Source: Bacillus sp. Y1 (GTDB lineage: Bacteria; Bacillota; Bacilli; Bacillales; Cytobacillaceae). From it: DNA of 64,000 nt. The translations under genes and the position numbers were made by a program. How positions within the stretch are numbered: the stretch's first letter is position 1; the number at the start of each line of letters is the position of its first letter. This document shows, piece by piece, positions 53,799 to 63,019 of the stretch. The stretch covers positions 262,501-326,500 of the forward strand of contig NZ_CP030028.1 of NCBI RefSeq assembly GCF_003586445.1, in the 5' to 3' direction. The notes below the pieces were generated by a model that searched no databases, was not told the origin of the DNA, and worked only from the letters and a program-made list of their open reading frames with translations.

Positions 53799-53834
53799 AA
53801 GTTAATGCGACGTGTTAAAGCGTCGCATTTTTTT
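53799..53834 (+). terminator. Terminator unit, copy 2
   Basis: Same stem as copy 1 (ATGCGACG 53805-53812 / CGTCGCAT 53821-53828), here with a full run of seven T. Confidence 0.9.
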
Positions 53835-53908
53835 GTGTGAGCAAAGATATGTGTCAAAGGTCATTTTATTAGTAAATATCTTACATGACGGGAGGTTGGG
53901 CATAGGTA

Positions 53909-53946
53909 TTTGTTCTGATTATAGAACAAACGATTAGTAGTATAAT
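53909..53946 (+). promoter_or_regulatory. Inverted repeat and -10 element before the nuclease gene
   Basis: TTTGTTCT-N6-AGAACAAA (53909-53930), perfect 8-bp arms, stands where the -35 region would be for the TATAAT at 53941-53946. No good -35 hexamer is present. A candidate regulator site; regulator unknown. Confidence 0.45.
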
Positions 53947-54070
53947 AGTAGTGTAAATTTAGGAATAAAGTGTTTACTCTTGTAAATATTGTTATCTGCT
54001 TGTATAGATAGGGTTAAAGTTTCGTTAAAAAGAACGATAAGAGAAGTGAAAATGGTAAGTTGATAGTAAT

Positions 54071-54169
54071 ACCTCAAGTACTTCCTTCCAAGAGAAAGGA
54101 GGAATATTGAATTGGTTGGTTTGGTTAGTTGAGAGTACTTATTTGAGGTTAACTATAAAAGAGATTTAG
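54071..54169 (+). promoter_or_regulatory. Structured leader with possible leader peptide
   Basis: ACCTCAAGTACT (54071-54082) can pair with AGTACTTATTTGAGGT (54134-54149), leaving a four-base bulge. Between and through the 3' arm runs a 20-codon frame, TTG 54107 to TAG 54169, preceded by AAAGGAGG. It is Trp/Leu-rich (MNWLVWLV...). The main gene starts 13 bases later. Confidence 0.35.
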
Positions 54170-54182
54170 AGGAGGAACACAC

Positions 54183-57100
54183 TTGAAGAGGCTTAGGAAA
54201 CAGCTTTTTGCAGTAACAACAATGTTTGTCATGTTAATTAGTATGGTTCTCCCATATCGGGCACAGGCAGCTGAACCGATTACGGTTGCGGAGGCGATTG
54301 CGAATAATACGGGGACGGCTACTGTTGCTGGGTATATTGTAGGTTATACAACAAGTGGCAGCGGTGGAAAGGCTACATATGATTTTGAAGCCCCTTTTAA
54401 AGATGATTTGAATTTTGCTATTGCAGATAGCCCTGATGAAAGAGATGCTACAAAAATATTACCAGTTCAGCTTACATCATCGTATCGTCCAACATTTGGA
54501 TTGCTTACTAATCCCTCAATTGTTGGGGAAAAGTTAGTTATCACTGGTTCACTAGAGTTATACTTTTCAGTTCCAGGTTTAAAGTCACCTTCAGCCATGT
54601 CATTCGACGGCACAACCCCACCTCCAGATGAAGAAGACCCTGTAACAGGCGAAACAGGCTTAAAAATTCGCGACATTCAAGGTCAATCTCATACTTCACC
54701 ATATAAAGATAAAAATGTAGTAGATGTACCTGGCGTAGTAACATACGTTGTAGATAATTCCAACTTCTATATTCAAGATCCAAATCCAGATGACAACTCA
54801 AATACAGCAGAAGGATTACTAGTCTACAAGCCAACTCATGGTGTTGCTGTGGGAGATAGTGTAACGGTTTCTGGACTTGTAAAAGAGTGGGTTCTGGATG
54901 GTTATGCAGAAAAGCTACAAACAGATTTAGCGATGACAGAAATTAACGCTCAATCAGGAAAGATTACGAAAGTTTCTAGTGGTAATGAACTTCCAGCTCC
55001 GATCGTCATTGGTAAGGACGTAATTCCACCATCATCTGTCATCGATAATGACAAATTTGGAACGTTTGATCCAGCAGAGGATGGCATTGATTTTTACGAG
55101 AGCCTTGAAGGAATGCTCGTTTCTATCGAAAATCCAACGGTAACTGGACCACAGAAGTACGGAGAAGTTCCTATCATTACGGGTCAAGTGGAAGGAAAAG
55201 AGTATACCAAGGAAGGCATTCCTCTTTTAACAAAAGAGAATCAAAATCCTGAAAAAATGCTTCTTCAGCTTGATGATCGCAGTTATGTCACAAAAGCGGG
55301 TGACTCTTTTGGCGGAACTGTCACAGGAGTGGTGAGCTATACCTTTAGTAACTTTAAGATTCTTACAAAAGCAGCTGATCTTCCAGAACTAGTAGAACGT
55401 GAAAGAGTAAATGAAGTAACTACGATTCAACAAGCTGAAGATAAATTAACAGTTGCTGCTTATAACATCGAGAACTTCGTCGCTTCAGACACTGTGAAGC
55501 GTGATAAGCTAGCAAAATCGATGGTGGATAACCTAGGTTCACCAGATATTATCGGCTTAGTCGAGGTACTTGACGAAAGCGGTGAAACGAATAACGGTGT
55601 GGTTAAAGCTGATGCGAACTACAAAGCATTAAGTGATGCAATTGCGAGCTTTGGAGGTCCAACGTACGCATGGACAGAAATCGCTCCTGAAAACGGTAAG
55701 GACGGTGGAGTTCCTGGTGGAAACATCCGCGTAGGTTATCTTTACAATCCTGAGCGTGTTCAACTTAATGAGGCACCAAAAGGAGATGCTACAACAGCGG
55801 TTGGGTATGAAAATGGTTCACTTACATTAAACCCAGGACGTATTGACCCAACAAACTCGGCATTCAATAGTAGCCGTAAGCCACTAGCTGCTGAGTTTAC
55901 GTTCCAAGGCGAAGAGGTGATTGTGATCAACAATCACTTTAACTCAAAAGGTGGAGATCAACCGTTATTTGGGAAAAATCAACCTCCTTACCTTGAAAGT
56001 GAATCACAACGTGTGGAAATTGCAAACATCGTTAATCATTTTGTCTCTGACATCAAAGAAAAGAATGAGGATGCGAATGTAGTGGTATTAGGTGACTTAA
56101 ACGATTTTGAGTTTTCTGCACCACTTGCTGCATTAAAAGGTGATGATTTAACGAACTTAGTAGAAACTTTACCTGCTTCAGAAAGATACACTTACAACTA
56201 TCAAGGAAATGCACAAGTACTGGATCATATTTTAGTAACAAATAACTTAGCTGAAGCAGCTGAGCTTGATATCGTAAACTTTAACTCTCCTTATATGGAA
56301 GAGCATGGACGTGCTAGTGACCATGACGCATTAGTGGCTCAGTTAGATTTAGCGGTGGAAGAAGGAACGTTCACCTTGTCCCTTCTTCATACAAATGATA
56401 CACATGCGTATGTGGAACAGTTCCCACGATTAATTACGGCAGTGAATGAGCTGCGTGTTCAGAAGGAAAATAGTTTATTGCTGAATGCAGGGGATGTGTT
56501 CTCAGGAACCTTGTATTTTAGACAGTATCTAGGTCTAGCTGACTTGTATTTTATGAATCAATTAGGCTTTGATGGTATGACTCTAGGTAATCATGAATTT
56601 GATAAAGATTCTGCAACATTAGCGAACTTTATCAAACAAGCGGAGTTCCCGATCGTTTCTTCTAACGTGAACATGACAAATGATCCTGAATTAGGACCAT
56701 TGTTCAATGATTCAATTGGTGGAACGAATGAACAAGGTGAGATTTTCCCAGCGATTATTAAACAAGTAGACGGGGAAGAGGTAGGTATTTTTGGATTAAC
56801 AACGGAAGATACCACATTCTTAGCGAATCCTGGAGACAATGTCGTATTTGAAGATGCCGTTGAAAAAGCAAATGAAACCATTGAGATGCTTGAAGCTCAA
56901 GGTGTAGATAAGATTATTGCACTTTCGCATTTAGGCTATCAGCCAGATGTTGAGCTAGCTGGTAAAGTGGATGGAATTGACGTCATTGTTGGTGGACATT
57001 CTCATACCACGCTAACTGAACCAGTTGTTATTGAAAAAGAAGAGCCAACGTTAATCGTTCAAGCCAATGAGTATTTAAAATACCTTGGCGTGCTTGATGT

Positions 57101-58358
57101 AACTTTTGACGAAAACGGTGTAATTGCTGATTACGCTGGTGAATTAAAGGCATTAAGTGGCTATGCTGAAGATGCTGCAGCAAAGGCAAAGGTAGAAGAA
57201 TATAAAGTACCTTTAACTGAGCTTCAAAAGCAGGTGGTAGGTAGTACATCTGTTGCCTTAAATGGTGTACGTGATGATGTGCGCAGCAAGGAAACCAATC
57301 TAGGAAACTTAATTACAGATGGAATGGTAGCTAAAGCGAATGAATTCATTCCGACGTATATTGCGATGCAAAATGGTGGAGGAATCCGTGCATCCATTGA
57401 TACAGGTGATATCACTCTTGGTGAAGTATTAACGGTATTACCGTTCGGAAACAACTTAGTCACTCTAGATCTGACGGGAGAAGAAATTCTTGCTGCCTTA
57501 GAGCACAGTGTGAGTGCGCCAGGTGCTGGTGGCTTCATGCAAGTAGCCGGTCTAAAATTCAAGTATGACGCCGCTAAGCCAGTTGGTGAGCGAGTATGGT
57601 ATGTGGAGGCCATGACGGCTAATGGGTATGAAGAGCTGCAGTTGGATCAAACGTACCGTGTAGCGACAAACGCCTTCACTGCTGACGGTGGGGATGGTTA
57701 CACGATGTTTAAAACAGCGAAGGATGAAGGCCGTATTACTGAGCTGTACATTGTTGATTTTGAAGTATTTACATCTTACCTGGAAAAATACAACCCTGTT
57801 TCACCGGTAGTAGAAGGTAGAATCATTCAAGAAGTGTCAGATAGTGTAGCACCAAATGCTCCTGTTGTGAACGATGTTACTGATCAATCAACAGAAGTAA
57901 CTGGAACAACCGAAGCGGGTGCTACCGTAGAGGTGTCTGTCGATGGAACCGTTATTGGAACAGGAACAGCATCATCAGAAAATGGAAGCTTTAACATTAA
58001 AATCTCTAAATTGACAGCTGGTACAGAGGTCTCAGTAACAGCAACAGATGCGGCTGGTAATGTCAGTGAGGCCACAGTAGTAACAGTTCTGGATGTCACA
58101 GCTCCTGAAGCGCCAAAAGTGAATTCGGTCATTCACAATGACACCGTTGTTACTGGATTAACTGAAGCGGGAGCTACGGTTAAAGTGAAGATGGGTGGAG
58201 ATGAAATTGGTACGGTTGTCGCTGATAGTAACGGAAAATTCTCGGTGACAGTATCGAAGCAAAAACATAAGAACGTATTAACCGTAACGGCGACAGATGC
58301 TGCAGGAAATATAAGCAAAGCAACTACTGTTGACGTATTAAAGAAAAACGAGAAGTAA
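54183..58358 (+). CDS. Secreted multidomain nuclease/5'-nucleotidase (YhcR/YfkN-like)
   Basis: A 1391-residue exported protein. Sec signal peptide (1-30, ending QAQAA) is followed by two OB-fold-like modules (about 32-140, with TATVAGYIVGYTTSG, and 155-400). An endonuclease/exonuclease/phosphatase domain spans about 420-720 (AAYNIENF, GLVEVLDE, NNHFNSKGGD, LGDLNDFEF, RASDHDALVA). A metallophosphatase domain spans about 727-990 (LLHTNDTHAY, LNAGDVFSGT, LGNHEFD, GGHSHT), then the 5'-nucleotidase C-terminal domain (about 1017-1212, NGGGIRASI, FTADGGDGY) and two Big-like repeats to the end. It should degrade external nucleic acid and dephosphorylate nucleotides. Unlike YhcR-type enzymes I remember, it ends KKNEK without an LPxTG sorting signal. 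TTG start with GAGGAGG. Confidence 0.9.
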   Translation: MKRLRKQLFAVTTMFVMLISMVLPYRAQAAEPITVAEAIANNTGTATVAGYIVGYTTSGSGGKATYDFEAPFKDDLNFAIADSPDERDATKILPVQLTSSYRPTFGLLTNPSIVGEKLVITGSLELYFSVPGLKSPSAMSFDGTTPPPDEEDPVTGETGLKIRDIQGQSHTSPYKDKNVVDVPGVVTYVVDNSNFYIQDPNPDDNSNTAEGLLVYKPTHGVAVGDSVTVSGLVKEWVLDGYAEKLQTDLAMTEINAQSGKITKVSSGNELPAPIVIGKDVIPPSSVIDNDKFGTFDPAEDGIDFYESLEGMLVSIENPTVTGPQKYGEVPIITGQVEGKEYTKEGIPLLTKENQNPEKMLLQLDDRSYVTKAGDSFGGTVTGVVSYTFSNFKILTKAADLPELVERERVNEVTTIQQAEDKLTVAAYNIENFVASDTVKRDKLAKSMVDNLGSPDIIGLVEVLDESGETNNGVVKADANYKALSDAIASFGGPTYAWTEIAPENGKDGGVPGGNIRVGYLYNPERVQLNEAPKGDATTAVGYENGSLTLNPGRIDPTNSAFNSSRKPLAAEFTFQGEEVIVINNHFNSKGGDQPLFGKNQPPYLESESQRVEIANIVNHFVSDIKEKNEDANVVVLGDLNDFEFSAPLAALKGDDLTNLVETLPASERYTYNYQGNAQVLDHILVTNNLAEAAELDIVNFNSPYMEEHGRASDHDALVAQLDLAVEEGTFTLSLLHTNDTHAYVEQFPRLITAVNELRVQKENSLLLNAGDVFSGTLYFRQYLGLADLYFMNQLGFDGMTLGNHEFDKDSATLANFIKQAEFPIVSSNVNMTNDPELGPLFNDSIGGTNEQGEIFPAIIKQVDGEEVGIFGLTTEDTTFLANPGDNVVFEDAVEKANETIEMLEAQGVDKIIALSHLGYQPDVELAGKVDGIDVIVGGHSHTTLTEPVVIEKEEPTLIVQANEYLKYLGVLDVTFDENGVIADYAGELKALSGYAEDAAAKAKVEEYKVPLTELQKQVVGSTSVALNGVRDDVRSKETNLGNLITDGMVAKANEFIPTYIAMQNGGGIRASIDTGDITLGEVLTVLPFGNNLVTLDLTGEEILAALEHSVSAPGAGGFMQVAGLKFKYDAAKPVGERVWYVEAMTANGYEELQLDQTYRVATNAFTADGGDGYTMFKTAKDEGRITELYIVDFEVFTSYLEKYNPVSPVVEGRIIQEVSDSVAPNAPVVNDVTDQSTEVTGTTEAGATVEVSVDGTVIGTGTASSENGSFNIKISKLTAGTEVSVTATDAAGNVSEATVVTVLDVTAPEAPKVNSVIHNDTVVTGLTEAGATVKVKMGGDEIGTVVADSNGKFSVTVSKQKHKNVLTVTATDAAGNISKATTVDVLKKNEK

Positions 58359-58364
58359 TAGAGA

Positions 58365-58396
58365 AGGCAGGTTGCTCTAGGGCAACCTGCCTTTTG
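58365..58396 (+). terminator. Terminator of the nuclease gene
   Basis: Perfect 11-bp stem AGGCAGGTTGC (58365-58375) / GCAACCTGCCT (58382-58392) followed by TTT. Confidence 0.9.
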
Positions 58397-58408
58397 ATAT
58401 GGAGAGGA

Positions 58409-58616
58409 ATCGCAAGTAAGTTTAGGGGATCGCAAATAAGTTTAAGTAATCGCAAGTAAGTCTAGCGGATCGCAAATAAGTTTTGAGAATCGCAAAAATA
58501 ATTCTAGGATCGCAAATAAATTTTTAGAATCGCAAAAATAAATCTGGAATCGCAAATAAATTTTTAGAATCGCAAATAAATCTCAGAAATCGCAAATAAA
58601 TCTCAGAAATCGCAAA
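58409..58616 (+). repeat. Tandem array of 20-bp units
   Basis: ATCGCAA occurs at 58409, 58429 and every 20 bases to 58609: eleven copies with no slippage. Units read ATCGCAAATAARTTTNNRR with drift in the second half. The array lies between the nuclease terminator and the pgmB gene. Non-coding. Confidence 0.95.
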
Positions 58617-58682
58617 TATCCGAGGATGATCACAGCAATACTAGCAAATTTTAAGCCATTCTATTAAAAAATGCTCAGTTTC

Positions 58683-59363
58683 CTACTCAATAAGACCGTT
58701 TTCTCTTTCAAAAAGCCCCTTAATCTTCTCAAATGAAAGCTTTCCCGTCTCACTATAGACCACATCTGCCAAAGGGAAGGATTCTTTAGGTCCGATAGCA
58801 ACAGCGAACATACCCGCCGCTTTAATGGCTTCCACACCAGCAACAGCATCCTCGACACCGATACAGTTTTCAGCGCTAACTCCCAGTAGTTTAGCTGCTG
58901 TTAAAAACACTTCAGGGTCTGGCTTTCCGTTGGTGATGGTTTTGGCGTCAACGATTACGTCAAAATCACTTTTTAGGCCAAGTGATGTCATAACGGTAAA
59001 GGCATTTTTACTAGCTGAAGCAAGCCCAAGCTTTAGTCCGTTCGCTTTAATTGCAATCAGTAACTTCTTGATTCCAGGCAGGATATCGGAAGGGGTAATA
59101 TTAGTAATGAGTGTTAAATAATGGTCGTTCTTTTTTGAAGCAAGAACCTCTTTCTCTTCTACTGAAAAATCACCTGATCGTCCGCCAATCTCGAGGATTT
59201 TCTCCAGTGATTCCATTCGTGAGATGCCTTTTAACAGCTCGTTATCTTCACGGGTAAAAGTAATCCCTATATCACCAGCAAGGGCTTGCCAAGCTAAAAA
59301 GTGATACTCGGCAGTGTCAGTGATGACCCCGTCAAGGTCAAGAATAAACGCATCTACTTTCAT
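58683..59363 (-). CDS. pgmB: Beta-phosphoglucomutase
   Basis: A 226-residue HAD-superfamily enzyme: nucleophile motif FILDLDGVITDTAEYH (Asp at 8 and 10), cap-domain ISRMESLEKIL, GLASASKNA, KPDPEVFLTAA and GVEDAVAGVEAIKAAGM, all as in PgmB. It converts beta-glucose-1-phosphate to glucose-6-phosphate, completing maltose phosphorolysis begun by the upstream gene. ATG 59363 follows AGGGAGAG; an in-frame start at 59399 lies inside the intergenic terminator. Transcribed after the phosphorylase gene. Confidence 0.94.
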   Translation of the reverse strand: MKVDAFILDLDGVITDTAEYHFLAWQALAGDIGITFTREDNELLKGISRMESLEKILEIGGRSGDFSVEEKEVLASKKNDHYLTLITNITPSDILPGIKKLLIAIKANGLKLGLASASKNAFTVMTSLGLKSDFDVIVDAKTITNGKPDPEVFLTAAKLLGVSAENCIGVEDAVAGVEAIKAAGMFAVAIGPKESFPLADVVYSETGKLSFEKIKGLFERENGLIE

Positions 59364-59380
59364 AAGATCTCTCCCTATAA

Positions 59381-59406
59381 AAAAGGGGCAATAAACCAAT
59401 GCCCCT
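59381..59406 (-). terminator. Intrinsic terminator between maltose phosphorylase and pgmB
   Basis: On the minus strand AGGGGCA (59400-59406) / TGCCCCT (59384-59390) and then six T. It falls inside the apparent operon, only 8 bases after the phosphorylase stop. Confidence 0.75.
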
Positions 59407-59413
59407 CATGATT

Positions 59414-61708
59414 TTATTTTTTAAGAGCAACGGTCGTTGTTCCGTTTTCTGGTAATACAAGTTCCTCGCCATAAAGCTTCATTGACAATTCTGGTCCTTC
59501 TTGTGTAATCGTCACCCCATCTTTTGACACATGGATATTTAAGAAGTGGTTACGATAGACGATTTTGAAGGAATAGGAAGACCATGATTTTGGAACAAAT
59601 GGTGCAAACGAAAGAGTTTCATGGGCGGTTCTCATTCCTGCAAAGCCTTGAACGATCGCAAGCCAAGCACCTGTCATACTGGTAATATGAAGACCGTCCT
59701 CTGTGTCGTTGTTGTAGTTATCTAAATCCAGACGCGCGGTACGATGGTACATCTCGTAAGCCTTTTCCTCTTTTCCAAGCTCTGCCCCTAGAATGGCATG
59801 GACGGACGGTGAAAGAGACGATTCATGAACGGTCATTGGCTCATAGAAGTTAAAGTTTCTTTCTTTTTCTTCGTAAGAGTACTCGTGATTTAAGAAATAC
59901 AATCCTTGAAGAACGTCTGCTTGTTTGATGAAGCAGCTTCTCAAGATTTTATCCCATGACCATTTTTGATTTAATGGTCGATCCTCTGGTGCCAACTCGT
60001 TTACCGTTTTTAAGTCTTTATCAAGGAATGTGTCATGTTGAATGAATACATCAAGTTCTTCATCATATGGAAGGTACATTTTATCGATGATATCCTGCCA
60101 TTTAGCCATTTCATCCTCTGTGATTTGAAGATCTGATACACGCTTTTCATGACCGTTTGCTTGAAGTGCAATAATGACTTCTAACGTATAGCGAAGCGTC
60201 CAACGAGCAATCGTATTGGTGTACCAGTTATTGTTGACATTATTTTCGTACTCATTTGGACCGGTCACGCCATGCATCATGTAGACATTTTTCTTTTTAT
60301 GAAAATGAACACGGTCTGCCCAAAATCTCGAAATACCTGTCAGTACGTCTATGCCATACTCGTTCCAATAGGCTTGATCACCTGTATAATTGACATAGTT
60401 ATAGATGGCGTAGGCAATCGCTCCATTTCGGTGAATCTCCTCAAACGTAATTTCCCATTCGTTATGACTCTCAATCCCGTTAAATGTAACCATCGGATAG
60501 AGCGCGCCCTTTAGGCCTTGCTGCTGCGCGTTATGATAAGCACCATCGAGCTGATTATGACGATAAACTAATAGATTGCGAGCTACCTCTGGGTTTGCTG
60601 TAGATAAGTAGAGAGGTAGAGCGTATGCTTCTGTATCCCAATACGTGGCACCGCCATATTTTTCTCCCGTAAATCCTTTTGGTCCGATATTCAATCGTGC
60701 GTCCTCACCATAGTAGGTACTGAACAACTGGAACAAATTGAACCGGATCCCTTGCTGAGCTTCGTCATCTCCGTTGATTTCAATATCAGCAATGCTCCAG
60801 CGCTTAAGCCAAGCTTCCTTATGTTCTTGGAGAAGGGAATCATAGCCCAATTCATGCGAATGTGTAAGTACTTCATCTGCCTTCGTTACTAACTGTGCCA
60901 CTTCATAATCTCTATCTGTTGTAACAGCGACATACTTGATTAATGAAACAGGCGTATTCGTGGTAGCTTGAACAGAAATGGTGTTTTCTACATATTCTTC
61001 ACGCTCAGCTGTAGAATGAGACAAGATTTCTCCATCTACTTCAAGGCGCATATTAGCAGCCACATGGAAGGTAGGAGTTCCAAAAGGATTATCCTTCGTT
61101 TTCATGACTAAATGACCGTTGTTGTTACTAACGCCTCGCTGAACTTCCAACCAAAAATCTTCCTCATAGTTGGAGTCTTCATTTCTCACATCTCCATCTA
61201 AGTAAGGAGTGAAAGTGACGTTCCCGGAATAATTTTTCGGGGTCACCTGATACTTGATAACAGCAAGCTCTGGATGGCTAATAGATAGGAAACGAACTAC
61301 CTCTACATCGGTTTCCTTCCCATTTTGATTGATGGTAAAGCGACGAGTTAACACACCATGTTGCATGTCGAGTTCTCGATAATAGCTTGTGACCTGGTTT
61401 TGGTAACAATCAATTTCTTCTCCGTCGATCGCTACTCGGATGCCAATGTAGTTGATGGAGTTAATTACCTTTCCAAAATAGTGAGGATATCCGTTTTTCC
61501 ACCAGCCTACTCTTGTTTTGTCTGGAAACCAAACTCCCGCGATATATGAGCCACGGTGAAAGTCTCCTGTATACGTTTCTTCAAAGTTTCCGCGCATTCC
61601 CATATGACCATTTCCAAGGCTCATCATACTTTCTGCTAGTCGAAAGTCTTCTTTGTTTACAGTTGTTTCAACGATTTTCCATGGATCGATGCTAAATAAT
61701 CTTTTCAT
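59414..61708 (-). CDS. malP: Maltose phosphorylase, glycoside hydrolase family 65
   Basis: A 764-residue inverting phosphorylase: N-terminal beta-sandwich ([23 protein letters not shown] start), helical linker, (alpha/alpha)6 barrel with [13 protein letters not shown], the general acid Glu in [19 protein letters not shown] (about residue 486) and the phosphate-binding [10 protein letters not shown]. It cleaves maltose with phosphate to glucose and beta-glucose-1-phosphate, the substrate of PgmB next door. Other GH65 specificities (trehalose, kojibiose) cannot be excluded, but residues look maltose-type. GAGGTGAT site before ATG 61708 (minus). A LacI/CcpA-type palindrome lies 28 bases upstream. 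Confidence 0.9.
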   Translation of the reverse strand: MKRLFSIDPWKIVETTVNKEDFRLAESMMSLGNGHMGMRGNFEETYTGDFHRGSYIAGVWFPDKTRVGWWKNGYPHYFGKVINSINYIGIRVAIDGEEIDCYQNQVTSYYRELDMQHGVLTRRFTINQNGKETDVEVVRFLSISHPELAVIKYQVTPKNYSGNVTFTPYLDGDVRNEDSNYEEDFWLEVQRGVSNNNGHLVMKTKDNPFGTPTFHVAANMRLEVDGEILSHSTAEREEYVENTISVQATTNTPVSLIKYVAVTTDRDYEVAQLVTKADEVLTHSHELGYDSLLQEHKEAWLKRWSIADIEINGDDEAQQGIRFNLFQLFSTYYGEDARLNIGPKGFTGEKYGGATYWDTEAYALPLYLSTANPEVARNLLVYRHNQLDGAYHNAQQQGLKGALYPMVTFNGIESHNEWEITFEEIHRNGAIAYAIYNYVNYTGDQAYWNEYGIDVLTGISRFWADRVHFHKKKNVYMMHGVTGPNEYENNVNNNWYTNTIARWTLRYTLEVIIALQANGHEKRVSDLQITEDEMAKWQDIIDKMYLPYDEELDVFIQHDTFLDKDLKTVNELAPEDRPLNQKWSWDKILRSCFIKQADVLQGLYFLNHEYSYEEKERNFNFYEPMTVHESSLSPSVHAILGAELGKEEKAYEMYHRTARLDLDNYNNDTEDGLHITSMTGAWLAIVQGFAGMRTAHETLSFAPFVPKSWSSYSFKIVYRNHFLNIHVSKDGVTITQEGPELSMKLYGEELVLPENGTTTVALKK

Positions 61709-61734
61709 GTAATCACCTCAAAATATTTTAAGTG

Positions 61735-61748
61735 CGCAAACGTTTGCA
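61735..61748. promoter_or_regulatory. LacI-type operator or cre site of the maltose genes
   Basis: CGCAAACGTTTGCA contains the perfect palindrome GCAAACGTTTGC and matches the cre consensus at all but the first base. It could bind CcpA or a local MalR-like repressor. The rest of 61709-62068 is AT-rich and holds a direct repeat CTAATTGTTTTTTA (61875 and 61908) and a TTGACA at 61839, without a clear gene. Confidence 0.6.
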
Positions 61749-62068
61749 CCAAGCGGTAAAAAAATAAGCAAAAGATTTACACATTTATATTGTAAAGGAT
61801 TTCATAAAAAATTGCTTTACAATTTGTTATATTTTTTTGACAAAAATTCACTCTACGTTTTTAACAGTATTTCTCTAATTGTTTTTTAATAGTTTTCTAA
61901 TAGTATACTAATTGTTTTTTAGTTGGAACTTCTGTCATAGTATAAATGTCTATTAAAAAGGAGTTAATCTATCAATAATATTCGTTTTTTACAGGAAATT
62001 GACAAATATATCTCGAATATATGTAAAAGGTATGAAATTTTTAGCTACTTCAGGAGGTTGTTATAGGA

Positions 62069-63019
62069 GTGAGTCAGATGAATCCAGTGATTAACCGAAT
62101 TCTTCAAAATATAGAAAAAGTAATGATTGGGAAAAGAAATGTTGCAGAGTTAAGTTTAGTAGCATTACTAGCTGAAGGACATGTGTTGTTAGAGGATGTA
62201 CCAGGTGTCGGGAAGACCATGATGGTCCGTGCATTGGCGAAGTCTGTAAGCGCAGAATTTCGTCGGATTCAGTTTACTCCAGATCTTCTTCCATCCGATG
62301 TAACAGGTGTATCCATATATAATCCGCAAGAAATGGAATTTCAGTTTCGACCAGGCCCCATTATGGGGAATATCATTCTCGCAGATGAGATTAACCGAAC
62401 GAGTCCAAAGACTCAATCGGCTCTCTTAGAGGGAATGGAAGAAAGTAGTGTCACCATTGATGGAGTTACACATAAGCTTGAGCGGCCGTTTTTTGTTATG
62501 GCCACGCAAAATCCAATCGAGTACGAAGGGACGTATCCACTGCCTGAGGCTCAGCTTGACCGGTTTCTATTAAAAATGAGAATGGGATACCCGGATTTAG
62601 AAGAGGAAATGGAAGTTCTTGCTCGAGCGGAAAAGAGATCACCCATTTCGGAACTACAGCCTGTGATCGACCTAGAGGAATTAAGACAGCTTCAAGAAGA
62701 AATACAAAATGTAGTGGTGGATGATACGATCAAGCGTTATATCGTGGATATTTCTCATCGAACAAGAACGCATAGCAGTGTGTACCTTGGGGCAAGTCCG
62801 CGTGGTTCAATCGGGTTAATGAAGGCCTCACAGGCGTATGCATTTATGCATAATCGCGATTATGTGTTACCTGATGATGTCCAGTATTTAGCGTCATATG
62901 TACTAGCGCATCGGATTATCCTCAAATCAGAAGCAAAGTTTGAAGGAATCACGGCCGAGGATGTTATGTCACGAGTGGTGGAAAGAGTACCTGTTCCTGT
63001 TAAAAGGCTCGTGAAGTAA
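62069..63019 (+). CDS. MoxR-family AAA+ ATPase
   Basis: A 316-residue MoxR/AAA_3 ATPase (YeaC-like): LLEDVPGVGKTMMVRALA Walker A, LADEINRTSPKTQSALLEGMEE Walker B, the FVMATQNPIEYEGTYPLPEAQLDRF sensor-1/arginine finger region and the lid domain GASPRGSIGLMKASQAYAF. MoxR proteins act as chaperones with DUF58/VWA partners in maturing enzyme or envelope complexes. GTG 62069; the DUF58 gene starts on its stop codon (TAATG). Confidence 0.93.
   Translation: MSQMNPVINRILQNIEKVMIGKRNVAELSLVALLAEGHVLLEDVPGVGKTMMVRALAKSVSAEFRRIQFTPDLLPSDVTGVSIYNPQEMEFQFRPGPIMGNIILADEINRTSPKTQSALLEGMEESSVTIDGVTHKLERPFFVMATQNPIEYEGTYPLPEAQLDRFLLKMRMGYPDLEEEMEVLARAEKRSPISELQPVIDLEELRQLQEEIQNVVVDDTIKRYIVDISHRTRTHSSVYLGASPRGSIGLMKASQAYAFMHNRDYVLPDDVQYLASYVLAHRIILKSEAKFEGITAEDVMSRVVERVPVPVKRLVK

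Noticed and set aside
54000..54060. PhoP (Pho box) repeats before the nuclease gene
   Set aside because: TTAAAG-N5-TTAAAA has the 11-bp spacing but misses the conserved C in both units; too weak to list.
58409..58616. CRISPR or iteron-type origin
   Set aside because: Units are continuous 20-mers without spacers and no replication gene is adjacent.
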